This document shows positions 22,141 to 36,116 of a stretch of DNA of 64,000 bases, piece after piece (the stretch's first letter is position 1; each line of letters starts with the position of its first letter). The stretch is from positions 117,477,706 to 117,541,705 of the forward strand of contig CM071571.1 of the NCBI GenBank assembly GCA_036426205.1, in the 5' to 3' direction. Both the position numbers and the translations under genes were made by a program. This DNA is from Ascaphus truei. Taxonomy: Eukaryota > Chordata > Amphibia > Anura > Ascaphidae. The notes beneath the pieces are model-generated. The model searched no databases. It worked only from the letters and a program-made list of their open reading frames with translations, and was not told where the DNA came from.

Positions 22141-23260
22141 TGACTCTCATATCTCTAACTGCAAACATTTATAGGAGCCATGCCCTGTTTTAGAAACCTT
22201 TAAACTGGAAATATTGCAGAGATAATACCGTACATTTTTTTTAGCATTCTAAGTACAGATTTAATCTGCTGCAACTCATTAAAACCAGTATACTGTAGTT
22301 GTTACCAACACAACACAGACAAATGTATAAATCCACACCAACCGGCATCTAAGTCAACCAGAACTTATTGCATCCCTCATGCAGCTTGTAACTTTCAGTT
22401 GACAGATTTGCTAACAAACAGCATATTTAATAAAATGTTTGCTACATTACAAGGAATGAAGTTATGCAATACTTGTGTTGAAAATGTTAGAAATGGCGAG
22501 CCTTATTTATTTTAAAGAATATAATATTTGCACTGAAAGATTGCCAAGGGCATGATGTTCAGAACAATTCCTGCAATACTGACATAAATGTTTTTTTTTT
22601 TCAGTCACAGCTGATATTCTTCCAAATAATAAACTGCGTTGCTTGATTAGAATAAATGACACAACACAGAAAATACATTTTCCAAAGGCTTCCTTTCATT
22701 TAAATAGTGCACATATTCATCACTACAAAATGATATGCAACGCGTTCTTAATCAGATCATGCAATATTCCAACAAAATAGATAAAACGAAATGTCAAGGA
22801 CATTTGTAAAAATAAAAGATGATGATTAATGGGAGAAGATAAATTAAATGTATTCAATAACAGTATTTAATATTGTCTTGGGTGAACTGTAGTGTTGACG
22901 CCACTTCTGAATCAGCCTTACTCACAATTTGGTGAGACGTGGAGCTTGGATAGCTTACCTTAGTATATCTGTATCTAGACACCTAAATAAATTACATTAT
23001 ACTATAACTGTAGACCAGTTTGTGAAGATGGTTTTAATATTAGGCAAAGAACAAGGGTGCTTCATAAAAATTAAAAAATAAACTAATTATGCATAGTGTT
23101 GGATCCACAGATAGTTTCAGTGTGTGAAACCATTTTTCTCAAACTGCCTACCAGTTAACTTAGGTCAACTTTACATTTTACAACTTATACAGTATCTGAC
23201 ACTAGATTTTTGATATCCAAAAATACACATACTGTATTAATATTTTCTCTTAAATGTATG
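22141..23260. other. Unannotated AT-rich DNA
   Basis: No gene or repeat structure was recognised in this stretch of about 1.1 kb. Confidence 0.5.
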
Positions 23261-24011
23261 TGTAGCGGTGTTTTCCCCCACCCAATCGCAGCTAGGAGCC
23301 ATTGCAGGGTGTATTGTGCATATACCTGCTGGCAACAGTAGGGCTGAGTCATCCGCGGGATGGTAGTGGGGACACAGGAACAGGCTTCTGGTGTTCATAC
23401 CCACGTATCTCCTTAGCAGTGCAGCGCCTCCATCTGCCATAGGCTCTAGGAACTGAAGGTGATCTCCCACGGTAGACCTTATCCCCTCTCCCCCCAATAA
23501 GGTCACATACCAGGCAGGAGGTATATTGCAAACAGGAACGGGTTTATTACTATACCCTGTAGTAACAGGAACAAGGCAGGATCTGCCTAATACAGTCTCT
23601 CAGGATTCACCAGATGATGGTCACTGGACCGCCACTACAGGCCAAGGGCACCCGCAGCCGTCCTAGATCTTCCCCGCCTCCCTAGCAGAGGCAGAGGTAT
23701 GGGTACACACTCACTCTCCCCCGGAGGGAAGAGCACATGGGAAGGCCCCAATCTCAGGCACACAGTTGTGTGACCTGCCTTCCTCAGAGGGGACGGAACA
23801 ATTCCTATCTTTAGGGCGGTCTTGCCCTTAAGTACAGCCAGAAGGCGGGCACCCCATTTTCCCAGCTACAGGATGTACCACCCCCTGCTTTCACTCAAGC
23901 CGTACCGAAGGTGTGGGGGAAAACCCCATACCAACAACTGGCAGCCTGATAGTACCAGGGTTTACTGCCAGCCCATTGGGTAGAATAGTAGTCAGGGGTG
24001 GCCCTGCTACA
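23261..24011. mobile_element. Solo LTR
   Basis: A 751-bp segment with terminal TGTAGC...GCTACA, flanked on both sides by 'tatg' (23,257-23,260 and 24,012-24,015), a 4-bp target duplication. No internal retroelement region adjoins it, so it fits a solo LTR left by recombination. Base composition (GC-richer) differs from the surroundings. Family and orientation are not determined; Gypsy or ERV are both possible from a 4-bp duplication. Confidence 0.72.
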
Positions 24012-24079
24012 TATGTTTTTATTAAAGCAAATCCAAAGATAAAATAAATGGAAGCAATTAAACTGTCATCAGTTTACGC

Positions 24080-25356
24080 ACTTATATTCTCAGAACAAAA
24101 CAAATAACCCCTCCAAAAGCGCTAACCTACACTAGAATACGTGGTGCTAACAATAATGTGATAAAACAAAAATGTGCTATAACAATGATAGCTGCTAATG
24201 CAACATAAAGTGGTTTACAGATTGCTATAAAATAAGGAGCTAGGTGACAATAAAGACAGGTTATTCCAAACCTGATAATACACAGTGAACAAACAATATA
24301 AAGTCCCCAGTGCTAAAGTCCAAGATACCGTGATCTTTTAGGCAGTCTCTGGTCTTTTAGATGGTAGTTGGGCTTGGATATAGATGCTCCAGATGGGATA
24401 ATGTCCTTGATGTGGATGGATACACCGTCTGGAAAAACAGATAAAAGACACACCTGATTGCGCAGCGTATTTCAGTAATCAGAGCCCTATCTGAAACTGA
24501 GAAAGACTCCTACTCACATAGTGTACGCCAATACATTCAGTTGAGAGGATCTGTACTTGCTCCCCTTCTCCTCCGCTCCTCACACGAAAACCCAGTGGAG
24601 ACTGCTTACTGGAGGCGGCCTCAATCCTCAATGGCGTCGGGGATGTCTTGTTGCGGCACCCCCCACGGTATGTGACAGGAATAGGCACAAAATAGTGTAG
24701 TATGAAGTGACCTTTATTATCTAAAACACTAGAAACAGTATTAAAATACACTCACATGGTGCAATAGTGGATCGTATTGCTCAAAATGCCGTCCGCAGCT
24801 TGCAATTCCTATCACCGCAACGGAGAAGATCACTGCACACTGACACGCTGTCGACTAGGCGTGTGACGTCAGTGCTGTTAGAAATTCTCCCTGGGGCCGG
24901 ACTACGATTGCTGGGATGGCTCAAAAGACTAAGCTCCTCCTCCCTATGCGTTTCGTGACACGTGGTCACTTCGTCAGGGGAAGGTGGAGCTTAGTTCGTG
25001 ATACCTTATATACAGACCCAAATGGAGAGATCCTCCTACTGGGGGTGGGGCTTGGATGTAATATTTAACCAAGGAGGAATCAGCTCTGATACTGACAGAG
25101 CGATTAGGGTTGTTGATAAAGGTCACTTCATACTACACTATTTTGTGCCTATTCCTGTCACATACCGGTGGGGGTGCCGCAACAAGAACATCCCCGACGC
25201 CATTGAGGATTGAGGCCGCCTCCAGTAAGCAGTCTCCACGTGGGGTTCGTGTGAGGAGCGGAGGAGAAGGGGAGCAAGTACAGATCCTCTCAACTGAATG
25301 TATTGGCGTACACTATGTGAGTAGGATTCTTCTCAGTTTCAGATAGGGCTCTGATT
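24080..25356. mobile_element. E2 foldback insertion, truncated copy
   Basis: Left target-site copy acttatattctcag at 24,080-24,093, an unpaired tail (24,094-24,284), arm L (24,285-24,721), a spacer with a hammerhead-like motif, and arm R from 25,115. Arm R stops at 25,356, the junction of the 12-kb duplication, so neither the rest of the arm nor the right target-site copy is present here. The complete version is at 36,117-37,593. Confidence 0.85.
24944..24980 (-). ncRNA. Hammerhead-ribozyme-like motif in E2
   Basis: On the minus strand: CUGACGA, A, stem GUGAC/GUCAC with loop CACGU, then GAAACGCAUAG. Both core strings fit the hammerhead consensus, with one extra A before stem II as in E1. Best-preserved motif in the window together with those of E1. 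Confidence 0.55.
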
Positions 25357-26090
25357 CGGGGGATCTATTCAGTTCCCTCACAGATTTAACTATGATATGT
25401 CTTCTATTTCTTTCCCAGCCGCTTATAGGTTTTTTTTTCCATAACTTTATCTTCTTTCTGGGGAGAGATGTGAATCTGAGCTGCTGGGAAGATAAGGATT
25501 TTATTTATTTAATTAAATCTACTTCACTTGCTGTGACTCAATCAGTGATTTGCGCCACTAGTTATATTTTCGTTCCAATGAATATACTATATGCACAATA
25601 CAGTTTTTGCATCAACTTTACATCGTTGTTTTTAGGCTAGTGGGGAAAAGTATACATGTGTAATATTTGACAAACACTTGAGCTGATCAGCATTAATTTA
25701 TATTTAGGTAGATTCACACATCGGAACCATTCTTAAAAACAATTACTTCCTATGAAGGTTCAACCATACAAGAGATAACATTTAATAACATTTAATTCCA
25801 CCATAACAGTTTGAGAATATAGCTGTCAGATGGTATTACTGTCGAAAAATATATTGTCATACAGACGTTTATCGTACAAAACCACAACGTTTGAAAAAAG
25901 ACAGTACAGTAAGTACCAATCTTTTTCAATGAATGGACCAGAATAATGTGAGCTTCTTATTAAACTGTATATATTTCTATTTTATGGCCATATTTTGCGA
26001 TGTGGAAATGTTTTCCTCGCTAAATATACCGTGAGTATTATCATTTAAAATTAGTAAACCTTGCTGGCAGCTTCAACAAAAGTCCTATTT

Positions 26091-29000
26091 ATTGTTTTGT
26101 GACTGAATACAAAAAAGATGGGGGAGCACAATGGTCGGAAACAGGCAGTGGTATAACTAATAGATACTTTTTTCTAAGGTGAGCAAAGTAACCTGAGTAG
26201 TGTGGTAGCTTCAGGTGTCTAATGTTCTAATTGGAGGTGGACACACATGAGTGTATGTGTGTTGGTGTGTAAAAGTGGAATAAAGGTATATTAAGACTTA
26301 CACGGCCTTGTGTAAGCCCAGTCGCATCAGAGTTTCTTAGAGTCCTGTGTGCTTCTGATAGAGGCTTTTCTTCTTGCGATGCTGGTTTTCTTCTTGTTTT
26401 GCAGTCACTTCCTTCTTTGGTTCACAGTGCGCTCCAGGGAAATTTCCTCTCGTGAACAAAAAGGAGGATAGGGTAACACAATAATTGTAACACACGTCAA
26501 TGAGGGGGGGGGATGGGTGTGTTTATAAAACCACCAAGATTTGTATTATATAATATAGTTTAGCACTCACCACGGGCTAGTGTGAGTGTAATCTATCTTG
26601 GTTCTGTTCTAAAGAAGTTGCCCCAAATCATATCAGGTATGAAAGGGTAGGGTATGAAGGTATTAATAATAAATATATCACACATACTCCCACGGGCCAG
26701 TGTGAGTACACACACTTCTAACGGTATCTTGTTCTTTTGTTCCAGTAGTCACCGATGGTGAAGATGGGGTTTAACAAATAAGCACTAATGTCTGGGGGGT
26801 AAAAAACTATCTTTAATAAACATAAAAAATAAATAATAAAAACAAAACAAACTCAGAATACAAAACGACTTCGTGGAAAGTGAATGCAAAGGGGTAGGCA
26901 GTGTGTGTGTATAGTTGTAGGGGGTCTCTCTCTTTCGCGGTCGGATGGAGAGCTGCAACTTCACCTCTGCCTCCTCTGTAGTGTGCTAAAATGTCCAAGT
27001 AGAGAGCAAAGGTTTGTCCAGGTACTGGACTTCCTCAGGCTCTGTGTAGTGGTACTCCTATTCCCAGCTTCTTTTATTAGGTTTGGCCAATCGGGGCTTA
27101 GATGGGTCTCCGTTCCGCTTTTTGATGCGACGCGGCGTCGCCATTTGTGAAGTTGCGCGCGCATCCCATCCTCTATTGGGTTGCGCGTGTTAATGAATTC
27201 TGGGCATTAATAAAGATATTTCATTGTTGAGGGGTCGGTGTCTTGCTGTCATAGGCAAGGCAGCCCCATGTCCTTAGTAGGGTCCATGAATGTCTCAATA
27301 AGTTGGTTATGAAAAAAAGATTTGAAATTGAAAAAATGAAAAAAATGAAAAAAAAAATGAAAAAATGAAAAAATGACGTGGGAAAATTACGCACATATTC
27401 CCGCTGCATGCAGTAAAATGTGTGCTCATTGAGGATCTTTGTGTTTCTCCTTATGTTATGAAGTCTCAAAAGGGATAAAAAATAACATAGAGGGTGTCAA
27501 AAGATATACCTAAAATGCTGCACATAAGATACATTATTCTGTACCATATGTCATCACCTTATTAGGCAATTCCCACTAGAGCATACACTATTTATAAATC
27601 GATAAAACCAATAGTGAATCATATTTTTCATTTAAATTTAAAAACAAGACCACCCCCTTTTTTACAAAATGAGTACACAATAAACAAAACACATATTATT
27701 ATAAATATATACTATTTTATTTAATCACAAATCGAGAGAACACTATGGTACAGAATAATGTATCTTATGTAGCAGCAATTTAGGTATATCTTTGGACACC
27801 TCTATGTTATTTTATCCCTTTTGAGACTTCATAAAATAAGGAGAAACACATAAAGATCCTCAATGGAGCACACATAATACTGCATGCAGGGGAATATGTG
27901 CGTAATTTTCCAATCGTCATTTTTTCATTTTTTCATTTTTTTCATTTTTCATTTTTTTCAATTTCAAATCTTTTTTCAATAACCAAACTTATGAGACATT
28001 CATGGGACACTACTAAGGACATGGGCTGCCTTGCCTATGACAGCAAGACACGCGACCCCTCAAACAATGAATAACTTATTAATGCCCAGAATTCATTACA
28101 CGCGCAACACATAGGGATGGGAAGCTGCGCGCAACTTCACAAAATGGGCGACGCCCGCGTCGCATCAGAAAGCGGAACGGAGACCACATCTAAGCCACGA
28201 TGGCCAACCTAGAATAAAGAAGAGCGGAATAGGAGTACCAACTACACAGACATGCCGGAAGTCCGGTTACCTGGCGAACGCGTTGCTCTCTACTTGAACA
28301 TTTTAAAGCACACTACAGAGGGAGGCAGAGGGGGAAGTTTGCAGCTCTCCATCCGACGCGGGAGAGAGAGACCCCCTACAACTATACACCAACTGCCTAC
28401 CCTTGCATTCACTTTCACAGAATGTTTGTATTCTGAGTTTGTTTCTGTTTTTATTATTTTTTTTATGTTTTATTAAAGATAGTTTTTTTACCCCCCAGAC
28501 ATTAGTGTCTTTATTTGTTAACCCCCATCTTCACCATCGGTGAACTAATGGAACAAAAGAACAAGATACCGTTAGAAGTGGTACTCAAACTGGCCCGTTG
28601 TGATATTTGATATATTTATTATTTTAAGACCTTCATACCCTACCCTTTCATTACCTGATATTGATGGGCAACTTCTTTAGAACAAGATACCAAGATAGGA
28701 TTACACTCACACTAGCCCGTGTGAGTGCTAAACTATATTATATAATACAAATCTTGGGGTTTATAAACACACCCATCCCCCCCCCCTCATTGACGTGTGT
28801 ACAATATATGTGTTAACCTACTACCTCCTTTTTGTGTACACGAGAGGAAATTTCCCCTGGAGCGGGCACGTGAACCAAGAAGAAGTGGCTGCAAAAAAAG
28901 AAGAAGAAACCAGCATCCAGAAGAAGAAAAAGCTCTATCAGAAGCACACAGGACTCTCTAAAGAAACTCGATGCGACTGGGCTTACACAAGGCCGTGTAA

Positions 29001-29353
29001 GTCTTATATACCTTTATTCACTTTACACCCAACACACATACACTCATGTGTGTCCACCCTCCCAATTAGACATTAGACACTGAGCTACCACACCTACTCA
29101 GGTTACATTTGCTTCACTGAAAAAAAGTATCTATAGTATATAACACTGCCTGTTCGACCATTGTGCTCCCCATCTTTTTTGTATTCATTAACTATAGGGT
29201 CTGGATAGATCCTGCTGGGGTTTCGAGTACCAAGAGGATACCACCCAAAAACCATTTACAGGCAGTATACACCATTCTTTATACTCTGCACATTAGATAT
29301 AACAAAAGAGAGATAGCGCCCGGGGTACCTTCGCAAACAAATTGTTTGTGACT
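26091..29353. mobile_element. E1 in copy 2
   Basis: Target-site copies at 26,091-26,104 and 29,341-29,353, the latter lacking one T. Arms lie at 26,104-27,547 and 27,745-29,187. Same structure as copy 1 but with many indels; the hammerhead-like cores are damaged (27,007-27,039 and 28,252-28,285). Confidence 0.82.
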
Positions 29354-29989
29354 ATATGGTGCAATACCAACATGTTAAAACAAGGCAGTTTTGTCAGTGG
29401 TACAATATGCTCAAACGATGAGACATAAATAAGGGTAAAATAATGCGGAAGAGCCATGCCAATGTGTTTTCTAATAATACACACATTTTTTTGCATGGAT
29501 TCTCCTTATTGTTGAGGCCGGAGGAGTCATGGTACCAGAGTGCCATGGGCCACTCAAGCACTTGCAATCACGTGACCGCTTCATCACTGATGATGGAAAG
29601 AAGGAGAGGACCATCCCCTTCCATTCCTCATCTCAGTATAGATTGCGTGGAGCATAGGACGTGGGTCTCCTCTAGCAAGCTAATATGAAATGGCGTGTGC
29701 CCCCTGGAGTGCCAAAATCCCTGATGAAGTAGCATGTTCGGGGCACCCAAACAGTTAATAATTCTGGTAGCTTTCAGAATATAGACATGCAACACCAGAA
29801 TGTGTATTGTAACGAACTTTGCAAGCCTCACTAGCTCACTGTGGCATGCAAGGGGATGTAGATAGGCTATGTGAATAACTATTAATCCCTTATTAGCCAT
29901 TGGCAGTTATGAAGGCATGCATCTCTCAAGGAAATGTAAAACAAAATATATATTCACTGTTCTAGTCACTAGATGAATATTATTTAGTC

Positions 29990-31320
29990 ACTACTGACGT
30001 AAATGCTCTTTATACATCTATCAAACACAATGACGGATGTAGGTCAATATCAAAAATCTTGACGGAAAGTGAAAATTAAAAACAGTACAAATTGATTTTT
30101 CGATAGACTGTATTAACTTTTATTCTAAAGAAAAATGTATTTTGGTTCAATGGGGACTTTTTCTTACACTTGCGGGACCGATGAGAACCAGGTTCGCTCA
30201 AGCTACGCCAACCTCTTTAGGAGTGTTTGGGAACAAGGCCATATATGTCATGGGCGGGCTTGAAAGCGAACCTGGTCACCTGGCGAAGATATTTGATGAC
30301 AATTATTTTCATCTGGAAGGTCCCGCAAGGTTTATTGGATTGTAATTTGGTGAATTTAAAATTACATCCATGTGAGAATTCCACCATAAATTTCTTAGAT
30401 TAACTATTTTATAGAGGGGTTATAAGATAAAAACTCGCAATTATTTCAAGAAGTGGATGTAATAATCTAATTCTACAAAATAGCTGTCATCACAAAGAAT
30501 TGGATAAAAAATATCCCATTCGGACAGTACAGGAGATTGAACGCAATGAAATGATTGATAATGAAACCTTCATCGAACAATCCAATATTCTAACAAATAA
30601 ATTGTGGAAAGAAAATATGAAAAGAATATAAATGAAGCTTTAGAAAAATATGTCTCTGTCAGAAATGAAATTCTAAAACCAAATAATAATAAAAGTGCAA
30701 AAAAATACAAGTGCCATTCATACCCAATACAATAAGAAGCAGGTAACATAAAAGAATTGTAAAAAACATTGGCATGTGCTAAAAAACGATCCAGTGTTGG
30801 GAAATCACTTACTTGACACAGCACAAGTACTTTTAGAAAAGACCCTATATCAAAGGAAAGATAGCCCTAGTGCCTTGAGATCCAAGAAAAAATAATTCAA
30901 CAGGATGGCTTAATCTTTCTACAGGTTTTTTAGTTGTAAGAGTTGTTTAGCTTGCACATCCAGTGCTGTTCAGGAGGACTCATTTATGTCGCATACCAGG
31001 GGAGAAGCTATAAGGTTAATAGACATATCACTGTAGATTAAATTTATTGTCTACCTTTTCACTTGTCCTGTGGATTGCAATACATTGGGAAGACCATTAG
31101 ACTACTACGCACCAGAGTCTTGGAACATGTGAGACACATAGTGTCTCCAAACATATCCTCAAGTCACTGACTCTGACCCTCCGGATTAAGATATATGGGT
31201 ATAGAATCAGATACCACATTGGAGAGGTGGAGATTGAATATAGATTTATTAGGAGAGATCATTCTGGATTCATCAATAAACACCTTCAGTTCCGCTTGTT
31301 AAATGCCGATTTGATCTGAG
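29990..31320 (+). pseudogene. PLE RT/GIY-YIG in copy 2
   Basis: Counterpart of 17,775-19,190. The codons of the catalytic YIDD box are disrupted by missing bases near 30,287, and the linker that is open for 137 codons in copy 1 is closed by indels here. The GIY-YIG stretch (about 31,000-31,150) is still visible in pieces. Confidence 0.85.
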
Positions 31321-33080
31321 TGTTTTCATTTGAATAGTGATTGTTTTCAAAATATCTGTTCCTTCTGTTCTTCCAGATTTCAGATATTTATATTTTATTT
31401 TATGAATACTTTAAGTAGATAGAGATGTTGAACCTAATAGTTATACTTATATTTATTATTTTTAATATGGTCTTGTTATTATACGTCCACCATTTTTTGG
31501 AATTCTCTGTATGTCTTATATGAATTTTAATTTGTGCTATCACATTTGTGACTAAAGTTTACATCTTTGATTTTGAGCATTTGTAGTAAGGTGAAACAAT
31601 ACACATTTCCATGGTCTGATCATCAGCCAATGAGAAGCAGAGAAGGGTACTAATAGTGAAATTACCATCATGAGACACTCCTGATGAAACCTGCATAGGT
31701 TAAAACGCGTAAAGTATAATCCAGCATTGGTTAGCAGAGGGACACATGAGCTGAGACCGCGTCTGCACTACCTTCCTGACTCACGATGTTAGAAGGCGCC
31801 TCCGGAGACGTGACGATCAGAGTGACGTCAGAGGTGGGCTGAACCAAGGACATCTGTCTGCTTGCAGCTCGATCTCCAGTCAGCCTGACGCGATTCCCTT
31901 CCAGACACGTGAGAGCAGGCGTCAACGCCATAAGACTGTGGAAGCAGAGTTCTGGTTGGTGCGGAAATTAATCCTAAATGCGTGATTATATTTTGTAAAA
32001 GTTGAGTGCATTTTATACTTTTGTTTTAAGAAGATAAAATTTGAACAGTCTGCGCTATGTCCTGTATTTCTGTTCTATTCCGATAAGGTTCCAGTATATA
32101 TGATAGATATATAATATGATATATATATATATATATAATATTATATATATATATATATATATATAAATACATCCGGTGAAAGCTGTGTTTCGTATAAAGA
32201 TACCTTTATGTACATGCATGTGTACTTTGGGAAATTTGTAAGTACAAATTTCTTGGATTCTTCTAAGAACTCATGAATATCCAGTTTTTTTTAAAGGCAT
32301 ATTTGCACTATTTGTTTGTGTTTTTTTCTTTCCACATTATATCTGCGCTCCCACAAACATCCTGGATACCTGACACTTTTGGATTGAGGAAAAGCAATCT
32401 ACATGAAGGGTTGAAGCGCATTTTATTTTATTATGTTTATTCACAACATCACATATTCCTTTAAGAGTTTGAATTGTAACTTATTTAAGCACTTATTATA
32501 AGTCACCTATTCACCATTTAGTAATAGATTTAAGCGCCAATAGATAACTTTTTGTTGTGTCTGTAATATAGTGCGCACGTGCGTCAATTATAATTGGCTG
32601 TGTTAGCCAGATGTTTCTATACTAGGACGCACGCGCACATGTGAGCGGTGGCATGGCAGACCAGGAAAGTACAAGAGAATTATATTGTGCACGCTGTTGC
32701 GCCGTGCCACGTGATGCTGTGAACAAATCACAGGCGGCCTAGCGCTGTGACGCCCCTAGCCACGCGCTCACCCTCTACATAGGAACGCACGTGCCACGTG
32801 CATGCACAACGCATGCGTGCGTCCGCACATGCTCCAGTGCGCACTACTGTATATTACAAGCCTAAGGCGCATGCTGCTGGTGAAAAGATTGGCCATACAT
32901 ATGTGAAAAAACAAAATGAATCCTGTGCTTCTCCCATTGGGCTAACAATAAATGGGGAAATAATATACATAGTGAACCTAAGTCTGTATGATGAAGGGAC
33001 TTTTGGTTACATCCTTTGATCAAATAATAAGCCTGCTAACCAACATCAAGGTAAGTCTCAGTAGCAGGTCCTTATGCTAA
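31321..33080 (+). mobile_element. PLE 3' region and CpG-rich segment in copy 2
   Basis: Counterpart of 19,191-20,980. It includes the hammerhead-like motif at 31,680-31,714 (with an extra T), the TA microsatellite at about 32,095-32,168, the CpG-rich part, and the two-hairpin block at 33,013-33,080. Confidence 0.65.
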
Positions 33081-35310
33081 ATGCATCTCAAGGGCCTTTA
33101 TTCTCTGTGGACTGATAAGGTTCCAGGTATACTGTATATTGCAGTGCTTTATATTCCAGTTGTCATCATATGAAGCAGGCTGCAAACCTCTATACAACCT
33201 GGTTGTTTCTTCATACATAAATCTTGAATAGTTAATATTCCTGAATTACAGTAGGTGCTTTTTGCAAACCATAGAATACAATTTTTGGCATGTATGGCCT
33301 TTTGTAGGCCACTACAAAATGTTTTTACATGTGACCCCAGAGATTCCCGATCAAAAGGGTTATTTTATAAAGTAGCAGTCCCCTCAATTTCTTTACATTT
33401 TTACACTTGTGGTGCATTTCTGGTCACTTTGGGAAATCAATATACAGTACTGTAGCTGTCATCCAGACTTATTCTGCCGACCATAGTAAACTGCCATGTC
33501 ATATAGCATGACATGGCAACTCTCTGGATGGGGCCTGTGGCCATCTTTGATTTACTTACATTTTGTTTGCACATTAAAATGTAAGTATCTCTGGAACCCG
33601 GGGTCCCCAAAGATAGGGAGAGTGTCATTCAGCCACAGTTCCAAATTTCAAAAATAGAACATGGAAGATTGCTACTTTAACTAAAAAATCTTTTAAAATC
33701 TAAGCATTTAGGTTGTATTTTTTTTTAGTACATTAAGTTAAACACATGGGGTGACAAATACACACAATAATATGATATGCCATGGTAACAAATAGTTTCT
33801 AATTTTTGGGTCCAGACAATAGTACCTCATAAATGCCAGGTTGCAGAAATTCTGCTCACTAAAGGGCTCGTTTGCACCTAAATGAATACTGACTGACTCT
33901 ATACATGCTCTAAGAAGGTTTGGATGAAAACAATAGTGAACTGCTGAAAATAGAGATTTTCATTTTTTCATGGACGTTCGCAAACCAGGCAAAAAGTAGC
34001 CATTTTACACACACAAAATTAACGAATTTGATTTGAAAACCATTGCACAAACCGTGCACAACTGGAGGCAGTGACCTTAGGTCACATGACCTTTGTATGC
34101 TGCCACTTTGTCAAAATTCGGTGGAATGTTAACAATTCAACTATAATTTGGCTAAAATGGTGCATTGTGAACTCAAAATTAAGGAATACATGTCACAATC
34201 TCAAAAAGTTGATGACTCTCATATCTCTAACTGCAAACATTTATAGGAGCCATGCCCTGTTTTAGAACCTTTTAAACTGGAATATTGCAGAGATATACCG
34301 TACATTTTTTTTAGCATTCTAAGTACAGATTTAATCTGCTGCAACTCATTATAAACCAGTATACTGTAGTTTACAACACAAACACAGACAAAGTATAAAT
34401 CCACACCAACCGGCATCTAAGTCAACCAGAACTTATTGCATCCCCATGCAGCTTGGAACTTTCAGTTGACAGATTTGCTAAAAACAGCATTTTAATAAAA
34501 TGTTGCTACATTACAAGGAATGAAGTATGCAATACTTGTGTGAAAAGTTAGAAATGGCGAGCTTATTTATTTTAAAGAATATAATATTTGCACTGAAAGA
34601 TTGCCAAGGGCATGATGTTCAGAACAATTCCTGCAATACTGACATAAATGTTTTTTTTTCAGTCACCAGCTGATATTCTTCCAAATAATAAACTGCGTTG
34701 CTTGATTAGAATAAATGACAAAACACAGAAAATACATTTTCCAAAGGCTCCTTTCATTTAAATAGTGCACATATTCATCACTACAAAATGATATGCAACG
34801 CGTTCTAATCAGATCATGCAATATTCCAAACAAATAGATAAACGAAATGCAAGGACATTTGTTAAAATAAAAGATGATGATTAATGGGAGAAGATAAATT
34901 AAATGATTCAATAACAGTATTTAAATTGTCTTGGGTGAACTGTATGTTGACGCCACTTCTGAATCAGCCTTACTCACAATTGTTGGTGAGACGTGGAGCT
35001 TGGATAGCTTACCTTAGTATATCTGTATCTAGACACCTAAATAAATACATTATACTATAACTGTAGACCAGTTTGTGAAGATGGTTTTAATATTAGGCAA
35101 AGACAAGGGTGCTTCATAACAATTAAAAAAATAAAACTAATTATGCATAGTGTTGGATCCCCCAGATAGTTTCAGTGTGTGAAACCATTTTCTCAAACGC
35201 CTACCAGTTAACTTAGGTCAACTTACATTTACAACTTATACAGTATCTGACACTAGATTTTTGATATCCAAAAAACACATACTGATTAATATTTTCTCTT
35301 AAATGTATGT
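33081..35310. other. Copy 2 of the MITE and unannotated stretch
   Basis: Counterpart of 20,981-23,260. The T2-type MITE lies at about 33,367-33,680 and the dispersed repeat at about 33,860-34,210. Otherwise nothing is recognised. Confidence 0.5.
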
Positions 35311-36050
35311 TGTAGCGGTTGTTTTCCCCCACCCAATCGCAAGCTAGGAGCCATTGCAGGGTGGTTTGTGCATATACTGCTGGCAAACAGTAGGCTGAGT
35401 CATCCGCGGGATGGTTAGTGGGGACACAGGAACGCGTCTTTGGTGTTCATACCCGTATCTCCTTAGCAGTGCAGCCCTCCATCTGCCATAGGCTCTAGGG
35501 AACTGAAGGTGATCTCCCCGGTAGACCTTATCCCCTCTCCCCCAATAAGGTCACATACCAGGCAGGAGGTATATTGCAAACAGGGAAGGGTTTTATTACT
35601 AACCCTGTAGTACAGGAACAAGGCAGGATCTGCCTAATACAGTCTCTCAGGATTCACCAGATGATGGTCAATGGACCGCCACTACAGGCCAAGGGCACCC
35701 GCAGCCGTCCTAGAGTCTTCCCGCCTCAGCAAGGCAGAGGTATGGGTACACACTCACTCTCCCCCGGAGGGAAGAGCACATGGGAAGGCCCCAATCTCAG
35801 GCACACAGTTGTTGGACCTGCCTTCCTCAGAGGGGACGGAACAATTCCTATCTTTAGGGGGTCTTGCCCTTAAGTACAGCCAGAAGGCGGGCACCCCATT
35901 TTCCAGCTTACAGATGTACCACCCCTGCTTTCACTCAAGCCGGACCGAAGGTGTGGGGGAAAACCCCATACCAACAATGGCAGCCTGATAGTACCAGGGT
36001 TTACTGCCCAGCCCATTGGGTAGAATAGTAGTCAGGGGTGGCCCGCTACA
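35311..36050. mobile_element. Solo LTR in copy 2
   Basis: Counterpart of the LTR at 23,261-24,011, beginning TGTAGCGG and ending CGCTACA, 740 bp here. The left flanking 'tatg' is read as 'tatgt', with one extra base; the right flank reads 'tatt'. Confidence 0.72.
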
Positions 36051-36116
36051 TATTTTTTATTAAAGCAAATCCAAAGATAAAATAAATGGAAGCAATTAAA
36101 CTGTCATCAGTTTAGC

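Larger units (their letters stand above)
13125..25356. repeat. 12-kb direct repeat, copy 1 (clean copy)
   Basis: Starts at 'ggggatctattcc' and ends at 'cagatagggctctgatt'; the same order of sequence follows at 25,357-37,389. It contains, in order, E1, a PLE, a PLE-type 3' region, a CpG-rich part, a MITE, a solo LTR and a truncated E2. The right-hand boundary falls inside E2, which is complete only after copy 2, so 25,356/25,357 is the junction point. Confidence 0.95.
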
